From Haliclystus octoradiatus (taxonomy: Eukaryota > Cnidaria > Staurozoa > Stauromedusae > Haliclystidae), in the NCBI GenBank assembly GCA_916610825.1, contig OU744451.1, positions 1,860,001-1,924,000 of the forward strand: DNA of 64,000 nt. Direction: 5' to 3'. Positions 23,582-35,600 of this stretch are shown one piece after another. The notes below the pieces were generated by a model. That model was not told the DNA's origin. It searched no databases and worked only from the letters and a program-made list of their open reading frames with translations. Made by a program: the position numbers and the translations under genes. Position 1 is the first letter of the stretch. Each line of letters begins with the position of its first letter.

Positions 23582-25147
23582 TTGAAAACAGAACTCGCCT
23601 CGTATCCACTAGTACGACCTTATTCGCTGGAAAAACCCGTCACATTAACTACTGATGTGTCCGGCAGTGGAATAGCAGGTATTTTGACTCAAGAAAACCG
23701 TCCAGTTATTTATGTTTCTAAAACGCTGACACCTGCAGAACGTAACTATTCCTCTGTTGAATGCGAGGCATTAGCTGTTGTTTGGTGTGTTGAATGCCTT
23801 CGGCAATTTTTATTAGGCAGACATTTCAGTATTATCACAGACCATCAAGCCTTAGAATTTTTATTTGGAAACAACAAGGGCATACCGAAAACAGCCTCTG
23901 CTAGAGTGGCGCGATGGGCTATTAAGCTGATGGCCTATGACTTTGAATTTGAACATCGTCCTGGTACTTCTATTCCACATGCTGATGCGCTCTCGTGTTT
24001 GACTGAAAACACACAGTCTTGTGAAGATGTTGTTGCTAGTATCTCAATTAACACATCTGATGCATTTTCCGCGCCTATCATTGACCACAGCGAGTTATGC
24101 AATGTTACTAACTCTGATCCTGTTGCTACATCGGTCAAGCAACGTGTTAAAAAAGGCAATTGGCCGAATCTCTCTCAGGCAGAGAAGCCCTTTTCTCTTG
24201 CAAAAGAAAATTTAACAATTGATAATGAGGTTTTGTATTACAAATCGACACCATTTATTCCCTTGAAATTAAGGTCATTAGTTTTGTCTAAAGCTCACCA
24301 CACCCACCAAGGCATCAACAGTACGACACGTTTCCTTTGTCAAAGCGCTTGGTGGCCAGGAATTAGTCGCGATGTCAATTCGTTTATTTCCAAATGTGAA
24401 ATCTGTTGCAATTTGAGACCGCGTGTTGATAGGTCAGTTCACATGTGGCCAGAATGCCCACCATGGTCTCGCCTCCATATGGATTTTGGACATATTCCAG
24501 AGATAGGTCCCATTCTAATCATTGTCGACGCAGGTTCAGGCTGGGTAGAGGCTTTTCGATATAAGGATAGGTCAACTTCCACAATAATCAAATTGTTAGC
24601 CCAATTATTTTCTTGATTTGGGGTTCCAAATTCTTTTGTTTCGGACAATGCAAAAGAGTTTATCAGTGAGGAGATTGTTACTTGGCTAAAACACTCAGGC
24701 TGTTTCAAGATGGAGTCTCCTGCATATCACCCACGTTCTAACGGCTTAGCGGAGCGTGCTGTGCAAACGGTTAAGCGCGCAATGCATGCCTGGAACTCTA
24801 GTTTACGTATATCTTTTGACATGTTTTTGTATCGAGTGCTTTCAATTCATTGGGCAACATCACATGCAAAGGGTAGATCTCCTGCTGAACTGTTATTTGG
24901 GCGACCTATACGTATACATGTAGTATCTGAATTTGCACTTGGAGCTAATGTAATGTATAGAGCCACACCCTCCCACTCTGTTCAACCTGCAGAATATGTT
25001 GTTGCGAAAGGAAACAATACAGCATGGCTAAATATTGCTGGTCGGACTATTTTAGCATCACGCAACCAATTTGGTCCCGCACCAGCTACTACAACGTCTC
25101 CTCCAAATGTTGGACAATCCGTACTGGATAAAGATGTTTCAGTCTGA
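23582..25147 (+). pseudogene. Ty3/gypsy RNase H and integrase, one internal stop
   Basis: RNase H: TTDVSGSGIAGIL, SVECEALAVVW and TDHQALEFLF give D-E-D. Integrase zinc domain: HHTHQGINSTTRFLC ... CEICCNLRPR (HHCC). Core: HMDFGHIP (D), then an in-frame TGA at 24614-24616, then SDNAKEF (D) and RSNGLAERAVQTVKR (E). The frame continues to a stop at about 25147. Apart from the stop, this half is well preserved. Confidence 0.85.
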
Positions 25148-25255
25148 ACCAGTGCACCTAATCAGGACTCCAATATGCGTAGATCTTCTCGTAGCGCTGA
25201 CGCTCCGACTCGTTATGGTTTTGATAAATTATGAACATTTTAGGAAGGGGGAGTT

Positions 25256-25509
25256 TGTGGTATTTTAATTGGGCGTAACTATAATTCCCGTCAATCAATA
25301 TTCTATAATTATATGTTACTTAAGGTTTTATTATAAACGGCTATCACGTCAGCCCTTTGTGAAGTCATGCAAAAGCATCGTACGATCACAGTTATTTGTA
25401 CATAATGTTTAACATTATTTGAGATTAGATCCAACTTGAATTTGAATTGAGAATGTTGTCATTGATGTGTTGTTATAAATAATCCTGTTATTTTATCTGT
25501 TATACGACA
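25256..25509 (+). repeat. 3' LTR of the Ty3/gypsy element
   Basis: Same 254-bp length as the 5' LTR, with differences at about six positions. Followed by the AAATA target duplicate. Confidence 0.9.
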
Positions 25510-25649
25510 AAATAATACATCGTAAATGATGCATCTTCAGGGGTATGGTAGAGGGATAATACAGTCATTGACTTCAAAGTTATTGTAATAGAGAGACTGA
25601 AGGGAACTCTAGTAATATGGAAAGTTTTAAGGGGTGAATGTCCTACTGT

Positions 25650-26090
25650 AGGATATTAAAGAAAGTTATTTAATTATTGAGATTACAACAGATGGGTGAA
25701 CATCGATTGCCAAAATGATCAGAGAGATGAAAGGCATGTAAGCTTACAAGATTGTTGCCATGCATGGTATATTTGCATATGTAATGAACTGTTATAAAGT
25801 ATTACCCGTAACATAGGCAAAAGCATAACCAAGTAATTAATAACCAATCTGACTTGTTACCTTCAGCATTGTACAAATCTCTTGCAAACATTTACCAAAG
25901 TAGGGTAGGGACACGTGGAACAAGAGCAAATGCCTAGCAAAAAGCTCTCTATAAAGCTGTCGAGATAAAAGGAAATGGTGATCCTGCGGAGTGGGTTGAA
26001 CAAATTATTAACCATTTCTGGCATTGCTGTCACAGCCAAAAGGTGAAAACTCTTGCTACGCTGCAATTGATTTAGTTGAGTTTGACTATT
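25650..26090 (+). pseudogene. Decayed transposase-like remnant
   Basis: About 25680 reads ITTDG-stop-TSIAKMIREMK, reminiscent of the TTDGWTS motif of hAT-type or related transposase proteins with Trp changed to a stop. About 25950-26030 reads KGNGDPAEWVEQIINHFWHC, a block I recall only from unannotated repetitive invertebrate genes. The two may be unrelated. No continuous frame. Confidence 0.3.
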
Positions 26091-26147
26091 TGGAAAAAAG
26101 AGTGTAAGAGAGAAGGAAAGAATATGGAATAACATTTGAGGAGTATT

Positions 26148-26690
26148 AAAGGGTTACTGCACGGCACCCTTGTGTTTGGGTTCTCTGATGCCAACACTTG
26201 GGATGTTGGGAGACACTCGAAAGCTGAAAAACACTCGCCGTGCAGTAACCCTTTGGTGAAATAAAACATATTTTTATTATTTTTAAACAAATTTAACATA
26301 AAAGAGATCACAGATCCAGAGTTCTATTTTCGAAACACTTTCGATTCTTTCGAACGCTATGATTTTGATCTGTCTTGTCTCCCATTTCTGCTGTGTCCCA
26401 AGCTTTTGCCGGTTTAGTAGGGCATTTTTGTCTCAGAATAGCCACCATAACCAAACAAATGACGCAAAGAAGAAGAATGCCTTGAATTATAATACTGTAC
26501 TCTGAAATATATATCATCAACGATGTTAATAATGCAATTTTTTTATTTGCAATTATTTTGAAATTTTGGATGTTTTTTCTCTCATGATGTCTAAGTTGTT
26601 TTGACTTGCGTGATCCATACATGGGTAGTAAGCCAATCAAATCACTAGAACAGCAATCTATCGGGTTTTACAATAACAGTTTATGTAACA
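26148..26690 (+). repeat. Dispersed repeat with palindromic head, copy 1
   Basis: The head is an inverted repeat, AAAGGGTTACTGCACGG ... CCGTGCAGTAACCCTTT (26148-26257). The following about 430 bp (GTGAAATAAAACAT, TCACAGATCCAGAGTT, CCAATCAAATCA) recurs in the same order after the same palindrome at 40704-41255. Confidence 0.7.
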
Positions 26691-27710
26691 ATTTGGCTAC
26701 GCTGGGAGCACAAGTAAACCTTCAAGAGGACGGTCAGAATGTTCTACAGTATATTCAGGAGAAATTTTCTTCAAGAAGGGGGGTGTCGAGCAATAAATTT
26801 GCCAACTTCACTGAAGTCCAAACCGGATATGTAACCGTAGTTAAGGTGCGTAATCTGGAGTTAACATAACAACATTATGGAGTGTGCTGAAGATTTTACT
26901 GAATATTGAGAAGAATTAGTTAATTTTGAAATATCAGGGAGTGTAGCGTTATGATAGACAGAAGAAGCTTCTGAAAGAATTATAAATTTCATCAGTGAAT
27001 TCAAAACAAGGCAAATCCCAAAACACACGAAAAAAATAAACAAGAAAATGATTTCTTATCACACACAACTTATCACGGCAACCCTAATGAAGGCAAATTG
27101 ATAAATATAAATGACTTATTACGGAGGAATGTAGGCTACTAATAAGGCTGACTATCAAAAACGTCCCTTTGAGTAGCACATTTTCACGTTTTTTCCGGCG
27201 CAAATTGTATCTATCTTTTCCGCGCAAATCGTTTTGATATTTTTCAGAAATATTCAACCAGTTTCTTTTTGATAGGAAATTTCAGGCAATAAAAAAGGCA
27301 TTGAAGAATCAGCATAATTTGATTACCGGTATCAAAAATTTGAGAAATTTTGTTATTATGACACTCGAAACAGTCACATGGTGATAGCTGATAAAAAAAA
27401 CTGAACTAAATTGAGATTTACATATAATAAATTGTTATTACTTTGTAAAACTAAAATGAAAATGAATGATGCTAAGTTAGAAAATTTTCCACATACCACT
27501 TAAATATCCTTAAATCCTTAAAATCAAGGTGTTCAATATCCATTGTTGATTTTACAGCCCTTCTATTTTATAATCCAGTGAATGCTCATCACATAATTTC
27601 TATCGAAAGAATATAATGGGGATAACCTCTCCCCTCCCCCGGGTATCATCCAATTCATTTGGAGATGTTTGCTGCCATCCAGAATAACAATGAAGCGAGG
27701 AACAAGACTA
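26691..27710. other. Intergenic, no recognised feature
   Basis: A frame ends at 26869 with no recognisable motif. The rest is AT-rich. I see no RNA gene or terminal repeats. Confidence 0.4.
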
Positions 27711-28066
27711 AGGGGAGACCGGGGAGACTTGGACCACTTTTCACATTTTTAATTATCAAAATTATTGTGGTTTTGCAAATGTAACAAATTTTATGTCATT
27801 AATTAGCCAACATGCTCAATTCAAAAGGGTAAGAAAATCAATTGCATAAATGTAGCAATTTTTCAATACTTAGTGCGGAAGACCGACCATTTTAGAGGGG
27901 AGACTTGGGACACGATGGGGTGACATGGATCAGGCATATTTTCTCAAACAATATATTATAATATACACGTTATATATATATTATATATTATATGATAATT
28001 TACATGGGTAATCAGGAACGCTCTTGTCCCATGTCTCCCTAGGTCCAAGTCTCCCAGGTCTCCCCT
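27711..28066. mobile_element. MITE with AGGGGAGACC termini
   Basis: Left end AGGGGAGACCGGGGAGACTT, right end its near reverse complement (AAGTCTCCCAGGTCTCCCCT). An internal GGGGAGACTTGGGACA resembles the ends. About 356 bp, AT-rich interior, no protein. Confidence 0.7.
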
Positions 28067-28241
28067 AATAATAGACCTTAATAATAATAACAAATAACAA
28101 ATTTTTATACAGGATAGACACTTCAGCGAAACAAACGCTGTTATCAACATGTGTCCTTTGTCCGCTATGATATATATATACTGTATGACCTTTTGTTTAT
28201 GAAGTATATAACAAGTCTCAAATTAACATGTAAAAAGGATT

Positions 28242-28422
28242 TACTGTGAAACCTGTATATAACGGCCAGCTACGAGAGGTAGATAAACTGACCACTATAG
28301 ACAGGTGCCCTTTATATACAGGTTTGATTCAATAGAAAATACTATTTTAGACATTGCAAGAGTGACCACTATAGACAGGTGACCGCTGTATAGAGGTGAC
28401 CGTTATAACAGGTTTGACTGTA
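28242..28422 (+). mobile_element. Tigger/pogo-like MITE, full copy
   Basis: 181 bp, same ends and two-half interior as the copy at 2390, with TA edges. Confidence 0.75.
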
Positions 28423-28669
28423 TTGCGTTTCTCAATAGCTAGGCCTATATCTAGTAGCTTACCTGAGCAGTCTTCTTACAACAGGTATGTAATCTGGAAT
28501 TAAACTTATATGACACGTGACTGAGCGACTGCAGTTCATAAAATGATTTTTTGTGGTTTCATTGAAAATCTATTATGGGAAGTGATACCAAATTGTAAAC
28601 AGAGAGTTTGTCATTTGAATATAGCCTGGTTGGTTGCCATATAGCCAATTTGCTTGCGACATTTGCCTC

Positions 28670-28924
28670 CAGGGGTGGCACCAGAGGGGGGCAGGGGGCT
28701 ACAGCCCTCCCGTCGGGGATGCTCAGCCCCTCCCCCGTTGGGGAAGACTAAATTTTCTGTCGGGGAATTTTTTGTCAACATATTTCGTAAAAAACAATAG
28801 TTATTAGCTCCATTCCAGTATTAGAGACTATTGCCAAATTGTTTCTATGTAACGTGGAAATTTGGCATAGCCCCCTGTAGGGGATGCCAGCCCCCTCGTC
28901 GGGGAAATCCTGGTGCCATCCCTG
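28670..28924. mobile_element. hAT-type MITE, copy 1 of the CAGGGGTGGCACCAG family
   Basis: Ends CAGGGGTGGCACCAG and, inverted, CAGGGATGGCACCAG. Flanking octamers TTTGCCTC and CTTGCCTT match at six of eight positions, consistent with an old 8-bp duplication. Its sister at 48417 has a perfect one. Confidence 0.75.
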
Positions 28925-30855
28925 CTTGCCTTGGTCACAGCCGCAGACATTTATCACCGGAGATTTATCGCGATCTCTTTTCTATTGTTTAGACCGTATA
29001 TCACTATAGTCTTGCCTGCATTTAAACATAAATATCACTATTTAGTCTAAATATTTTCAACTATATATAAATTACATTAATTTCCCTTTTTAAACGTCTC
29101 CATTTATTGCAGGAAAATGAAGAGGCCCGTGTAAAATGAAACCGAGAAAGAAAAGTAAAAAGATTCTAAAGAAGTACACTTTTTTGAAAGTAGTACTCAA
29201 GTAGTTCCCAAATTGCAACATTAAAGACAGTTCAAACTTCAATACAGTGTCAATTTTTATCAGTTTTTGATTGGGGTGTTCCTGTTTTCATGTATACTCC
29301 TTGAATTATTCGATATTTCTATAGAGGGATCATAGCGATAAAATGTTGATGGATTTTATGACTATAATTTGGTATGGGAATAATCATAAATAATTAGAAT
29401 GTCTCAAGTTTTTCAAGGCCCAGACTTGGCAAATGTTATGCAAACATTAAACTTGAATATCTAAGTGACATCGGACAATATAAAATGCAGACTATTTCAA
29501 ATTTGGAATAATACAGACTATTATAGTATTGTGAGTATGGTGCATGATAAGTTTATAACAAACGTAAACAAAGAAACAACTTGAATAAATTTAGAAAGCA
29601 TCATTCCTAACCAAACTACAAATCTACAATTAGGAATTGGCTTTCAGACTGAGAGAATGCATGATAATATATATAGAATAGATCGATTGGGATAGTACGT
29701 AGGATAATAAAGTAGAGATAGATACATACAGTTTTATATATGCTGAGCCAGATGCTTCCTTTTATTTCACGTTGAAATTTACAATTTAGGCCTACTGATA
29801 AATCAATTTATTACAAGCTGCTAAACGCAGCAGGAGCAATAGTTTAACAAGCTTCATCCCAGTCCTCACTTGACCTGATATCAAAACATTGGCGGGAAAC
29901 TGTGGGCAAGAAAGTAATGAAGTCTACGAAGTGTGGATAGCGTCTAGCGATAGATACTGAAACAATTATTTTCACATTGAGTATTTACTTGTATCAAAAT
30001 AAATCTGATTTATTGGTTTGAAAATTTTGAATTCTCATCGCCGTTGCTTATTAAATTATCTTGAACTCAGTGCTGTCACTGCTGTGCGGATAAATACAGA
30101 ATCCATGGTCCACTAATGAATTGCAAGTATCTTTGTTTGCGTATTCAGTGGATGGCTCTGCTATATACTCATTTGGACGAGAGCTGTCAAAGTTTTACTG
30201 AGCCTATAATGGCTTTGTTCGTCCGTAATTTACCACAATCAAACGGTACTGAGACTCACAAATAATCTTCATTTTCGTGAATAATTACTCCGGTTGTGCT
30301 AAATGTATTCTATTTTCATTATTCACTCCATTATTTAGAATATTTATTTTTGGTATCAATGCCTTTGCAAGAGGAAATTTAGTGTTACTACCCATGCAAT
30401 GAGCATGTAAATCAGACAATTCAAGTAGTATACCAACACTTATTCAGCCGCAATATATTATAGGTAATTGTTCAGCATATTTTTATGAACACTTTTATGT
30501 GATTTTCAAGTTGCCCGGAGAAACCTGCCGTTTTGGTTCTGTGGCGCTCGGTCTACTACAAATAAATGCGAACTGAGTTAAAAATGTATATGTATACAAC
30601 TATATAACTTAAACTACGTGAAATGGAATGGAAAAGTATAATTAAATATTGAGCAAAATTCAATTTGGCACGTTCATACCACGAATTCCGATCAAGCGTA
30701 ATTTGAGCCTCCTTTGGATATTTTCTAGGTCATTGATGGAGGCTGCCTTTGAAGGTGACCACAGAGGGGAACAATATTCTAACTCTAATGTTACTAACTA
30801 ATACAAATGTGATGCAGGAGAGGCAAGGGACGCAAATCTACAATCAGTGTAGTAG
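28925..30855. other. Intergenic, no recognised feature
   Basis: About 1.9 kb of AT-rich sequence. I read both strands and see no coding frame, RNA gene or clear terminal inverted repeats. Confidence 0.5.
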
Positions 30856-31186
30856 TATAGTCCCATAGAAAAAAACCAATCAATCATATGGACACTTTGA
30901 CTAGAAGATTGTTATTGGAAATAGTCAAACATTATTCAACATGATATTCTGAACAAATTAAAGTCAACAAATATTTTAAAATGTGTACGGGAACTAATTC
31001 CAGGTTCTTTTTTTGTATCTGACTTTTAACAATAAGAGCCTGGAACTAGTTCCGGTGCACTTTTAAAATATTTTTTTGACTCTTATTTGTTCAGAATATC
31101 ATGTTGAATAATTCTAGACTATTTCCAATAACTATCTTCTAGTCAAAGTGTCCATGTGATTGATTGATTTTTTCTATGGGACTATA
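30856..31186. mobile_element. Foldback MITE, arms of about 160 bp
   Basis: The left end TATAGTCCCATAG and right end CTATGGGACTATA are inverted. The arms keep pairing inward (GTCAAAGTGTCCAT, AGAATATCATGTTGAATA, GGAACTAGTTCC) nearly to the centre. It directly abuts the Tigger-like MITE at 31185. Confidence 0.8.
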
Positions 31187-31291
31187 CAGTGGAACCTGTA
31201 TATAACAGCCAGCTGCGAGAGGTAGATAAATTGACCACTATAGACAGGTGGCCGCTTTATAGAGGTGACCATTACAACAGGTTTGACCGTA
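31185..31291 (+). mobile_element. Tigger/pogo-like MITE, 107-bp internally deleted form
   Basis: Both ends are present but only one of the two internal halves, as if recombination between the halves removed one. Confidence 0.7.
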
Positions 31292-31868
31292 CTACTCCTC
31301 AGATTGTAGATTTGTTGCTGGAGAGCCTTGAGATTCCATACTCAATTGCGAGCATGAGGCCAAGATTAGTTGATAGAATTGAAACCAGCTACAGCAGGAG
31401 CTATAGCTATACCATGGCTATACATACACATACTGAAACCTGTGCTGCTGATAATTTATAGCTTGAGAGAAACTACGGGAGAGTCTGAAACAGTCAGACT
31501 TTACTTTATATATAGATCAAAGAAGTACGATTCAGTGGAAGTCTGGCTGAAACACAGGAATTCAGGAACGTTGGAAGCAGCCTAGGGCAGGGGCAAGCAA
31601 GGCATTTTCCCAATCAAGTAACAACATATGAAAATAACTCCATAAATATTACAATATCCGTTTTGATTAGTTCTGAGCAAAATAAAGAAAATTGATTTTC
31701 AAAATATTTATATTTTTTAATCACCTTTTAATAATGCAACCCCTTTTCTTAAGTGTCTTTACTAATTCGTTATTAATAGTAAAGTTATTAAAACAACTCA
31801 AAACCTATACCGTACAAGTTTTGTATATTAATATAAACAAAGTATTTGCTGTATTTTATACGTATGTA

Positions 31869-32625
31869 TTACATAATACCATTTTTTGTACCTGATGTTG
31901 TATTAACCATATTAGATGATATAGGTGAATAACATTTATTTGATGTTATACTATTAGCAGATGATGTTTGACCCATATCATTCATTGATGAGGTTATTGG
32001 ATGGTCATGATTACTAAAACGTGATACAATTGATGTATCCGAATAACTATGGGGTGGCATAACAGCCATTACTTCAGCAATTTTTCCTTTTAAACTTTTT
32101 ATTTCATGTTCTTTAGAAATCATTTGAGATTGCGTAATTTCTAATTGTCGCCTTGTATCACCCAACGCTGAAAATAAATCCAATTTTAAACGTGTTTCAG
32201 AACTTAAACTATTTTCAAGATGACTGTTTTTGTTTTGCATAACCTTTAAAGCTGAATATAAATATTCCGTTTCTTTTTTTAACTTTTCAATATCGTTTAT
32301 TTCATGTTTGGATTTTTTCAACGATTCATTTTCTTTTTCCAATTCACGAATTCGTCTTTCGCCATCTTGTATTTTCATTTGTATATTATTAAAATCTTTT
32401 TGTAATTCTTGACGTTTAGCAGTACATGCGTCGTGATTATCACGCATATGTAATGACGCGGCAGCAGCAGCAGCTTGTTGGCTCTCATTTTCTTTTGAAC
32501 GCTTGCGTGATTCTTTGAGTAACGCGTCAGTGGTAGACCTTGCATCCCGTTCAGATTTTAATTTACGTTCAAGCGTTGCTATTACTGTTTTGTCTTGTTG
32601 TTTCTGAACTACTGATGATGATAAT
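31869..32625 (-). CDS. MACO1: MACO1 last coding exon (coiled coil and C-terminus)
   Basis: The acceptor TTAATTACAG lies just upstream (32626-32635). The exon encodes about 251 residues with heptad-like charged repeats, the conserved TRLKLDLFSALGD block and a Ser/Asn-rich tail ending NGIM and TAA (31869-31871). The open frame runs on past 32625 to 32714, but that extra part is intron. Confidence 0.9.
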
Positions 32626-35600
32626 CTGTAATTAATAACAAATAGTATAGTCATGACATTAATTTGTTTGTCAGTACGTACATTTTCAAGTTCCACCCAC
32701 CGGGGTAACTCCATAAAACACGTCTGTCATTTTCAGTATCATCCTTGTATCCGTGAAGTTTCAAAAAATAATCTGTATTCTGGGCCATTTTACCCTGTAG
32801 GCACTACAAGCATCAGGAATGTGCTTTGCCCACAGTTTCCAATACAGCTCCATATGCACACATTTTGTGAGATTTTTCAAATTTTTCAAAAGAAATGTAC
32901 AAATATTCGAATATTAAATTATTGAAATATTGGGAAATTTAATTGCAGCAATTACATTTCTTTTCTTTTTCAATAGTTGAAATCTTTAACTGGTGAAGTA
33001 TCTTTCTACTTAGTATAGATTTACAAGAATTCTTTTGGAGCTATTTTCCAGGGGTCCGAGAGCCCTCACAATAGAACGATAGTGGTATATAGGCCTAAAA
33101 AAAACTTGACACAGAAGTCTGTATTCTTTAGTTTTATCGCCAGTATTAGTCCATATGATCTTTCTAGCAAAATATTGCCAAATTATATTCAGGAGCATAG
33201 TCATCAAATGTTTTACTCAAAAATGTTATATACCTTTTTCAACTGGTATATAACAGGACTGAAAATGATCTAGAATCAATCAGTCACTAACTTAGACCCA
33301 ATCTAGTCAAATGCCGTTAGGCTGTGTGCATTACGTCAGAAATCCATTTCATACTCCCTTTCGAGTGCAGCGACTCTCAGTATCATGGAGCGGAACACGG
33401 GATAGAGGCGTTTGCCTAGACCCAATCCCAAGAAAAACATTATGAAAAAGTGTGCACCTGGACTAGTTCCAGACCCCTATTGTCAAAATTAAGTACGTAG
33501 TCTAGAGAAACATAAACGTGTAAATTCTGTTGCAACTGATTTCAAAACTTTTTTGCCCTCTTTTGCATTTGGTACCTTTGTAAATTTACTACAAATCTAC
33601 AGCAAGCTTTTAAATAAAATGAAAAATAAAAAGGTATTCAACTTTGAAACTGCACTTGACAGTCCACGGTTTTGTTCAACAAAAATTTGTTGCAATAACT
33701 TTTAACGTTTCTAGACGACTTGCTGAATCTTGACAAACGTGTCCAGTTGCCCACTTTTTATTAATGTTTTTTAGGGATTGGCTATAAGTGAGTTACTGAT
33801 TAATTCTAGATCATCTCCAGTTCCGTTATATACCAGTTAAAAAGGTCACTTTTTGGGTAAAAGATTTGATGACTATGCTATATTGAGGTACAGTATTGCT
33901 TAATAACGTCAAAATGTTAGAATTATTTGGATTAGGTGATGTGCCCTGAGCCTTAGACTTACGATCGGAATGTTAAACCATTCGTAAACACTTAATCAGA
34001 TCGGTCGTGGCTAGATCAGGGGTAACTCGAGGACATTTTTATGACTTTTTATTGCTTCTTTTAATTGTATTAAATTCTGTTTTCAATCGATTTTCAAAAT
34101 TCTTTTTGCATCTCGTACCTTAATATATTTACTACAAATCTGTCTTGTATAAAATGAAAAATAAAGAAATGATTGCAACAAATGTTAGTCAGCCAAAAAG
34201 TTTTATCACGAAGCTTAGTTTAAAAGTTGAGTAACTTTTTTTTAATTATACATGGTAGATTTTTCAATTATACATGGTAGATTTTTGGTAAATATACAAA
34301 GGTACCAAATGCAAAAAGAATTTTGAAAATCGGTTGAAAACCAAATTTAATACAAATAAAAGAATCCATAAAAAGTCATAAAATGTCCTTGAGTTACCCC
34401 TGATCTAGCCACGACCAATCAGATCGGCATTCGGCTGCCAGAACATTTATAGGTGATAGAACGCCCATATAATTCTACAAAAGAACCATCAATGACACAT
34501 CACTGTGGGTATAAAATTTCAAACTTACTTTTGTTGTATGCTCTCATTATCACTTTTGATTCGCGCAATTTCAGATTTGAGAAATCTTTCTTGAGCAGAA
34601 GAACTACTAAACTGTGATCTCAGTTCCGTTTCTGTCTGACGCATGGAATGGAGGTCTTGCTTATGCCGTTTAATTTCCATTTCCATTTGATTAACTTGCT
34701 GTTCAAAACGCCGTCTTCAACAAAATGAAAAAATACATCATCATCATCATCATTATCACTCATTTGCATAATACATGATCGATTAGCCCAGTAAGCACAT
34801 TTTCTACTGGAATAATTACATAACTTAATTTCAAGTATAACTCTCTCAAGTAATGTCAAATAATTTCCTTTGCATTCACCTAAATTTCCAGCTGCTGTCA
34901 AAGATGTTCTACCTTTATACAGCAGCCACCTGGCTATAGGGCCACTCTAGCGATGTTTAAAATTGTATTTTCTATTGAAATTGACCCTGTATCCCTGTAT
35001 ATAGAGGCCACCTGTAGATAATGGCCAATTATCTAAATATCATAGCTAGCTGTCATACAAAGGTTTCACTGTATCTGAACGATATATTCAACACAAATTC
35101 AATTCATGATATGATAGTACAGTGTATCCTCGTTAATATCATTGTCCTGGTGCAGCCAGAAATTATTATATTAACCCGACTCAGTTAGTTGAGTCTGATA
35201 GGAACTGATTCAGAAATTTGAGTGATGATAATCGGATGGTGACATTAACAGTACTTAGTGATATTAATGGGGTTACACCAGAGCGATATACTATTTCATG
35301 TTGGGACACTATTTCATGTGCCTCTCTCGGCTCTCATTGGACAGATGCTAGTCACATGATTTTATGGAAGCCATTTTTGTTCCATCAAACTCAGGCTTGC
35401 AAAATTTGAACAAAGCCAGCGAAAATAATATCATAAATTCGTAAAACTTTTTGTTCAAAAGCAAAACCTAGTTTTTGATGGAACGAAAATAGAGATATTT
35501 GAGCCTCACAACTTGTGTGTCCAAACGCTTCATAAATAGATGGCTCTGGTTTACATCGCATGTGTTTGCCGTGCAGTAAAATCATATCCCATATTGACCA

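Larger units (their letters stand above)
21316..25509 (+). mobile_element. Ty3/gypsy LTR retrotransposon, near full length, 4194 bp
   Basis: Two 254-bp LTRs (21316-21569 and 25256-25509), both TG...CA, are flanked by a 5-bp target duplication AAATA (21311-21315 and 25510-25514). A purine tract AGGAAGGGGGAGTT precedes the 3' LTR. The LTRs differ at about six positions by eye (roughly 2.4%), so insertion is fairly recent. Gene order gag, protease, RT, RNase H, integrase is that of Ty3/gypsy. Frameshifts, an in-frame stop and loss of the RT catalytic region make it unable to move by itself. Confidence 0.9.

Noticed and set aside
31189..31585. Two overlapping frames near 31.2-31.6 kb
   Set aside because: The first starts inside a Tigger-like MITE; neither resembles a protein.
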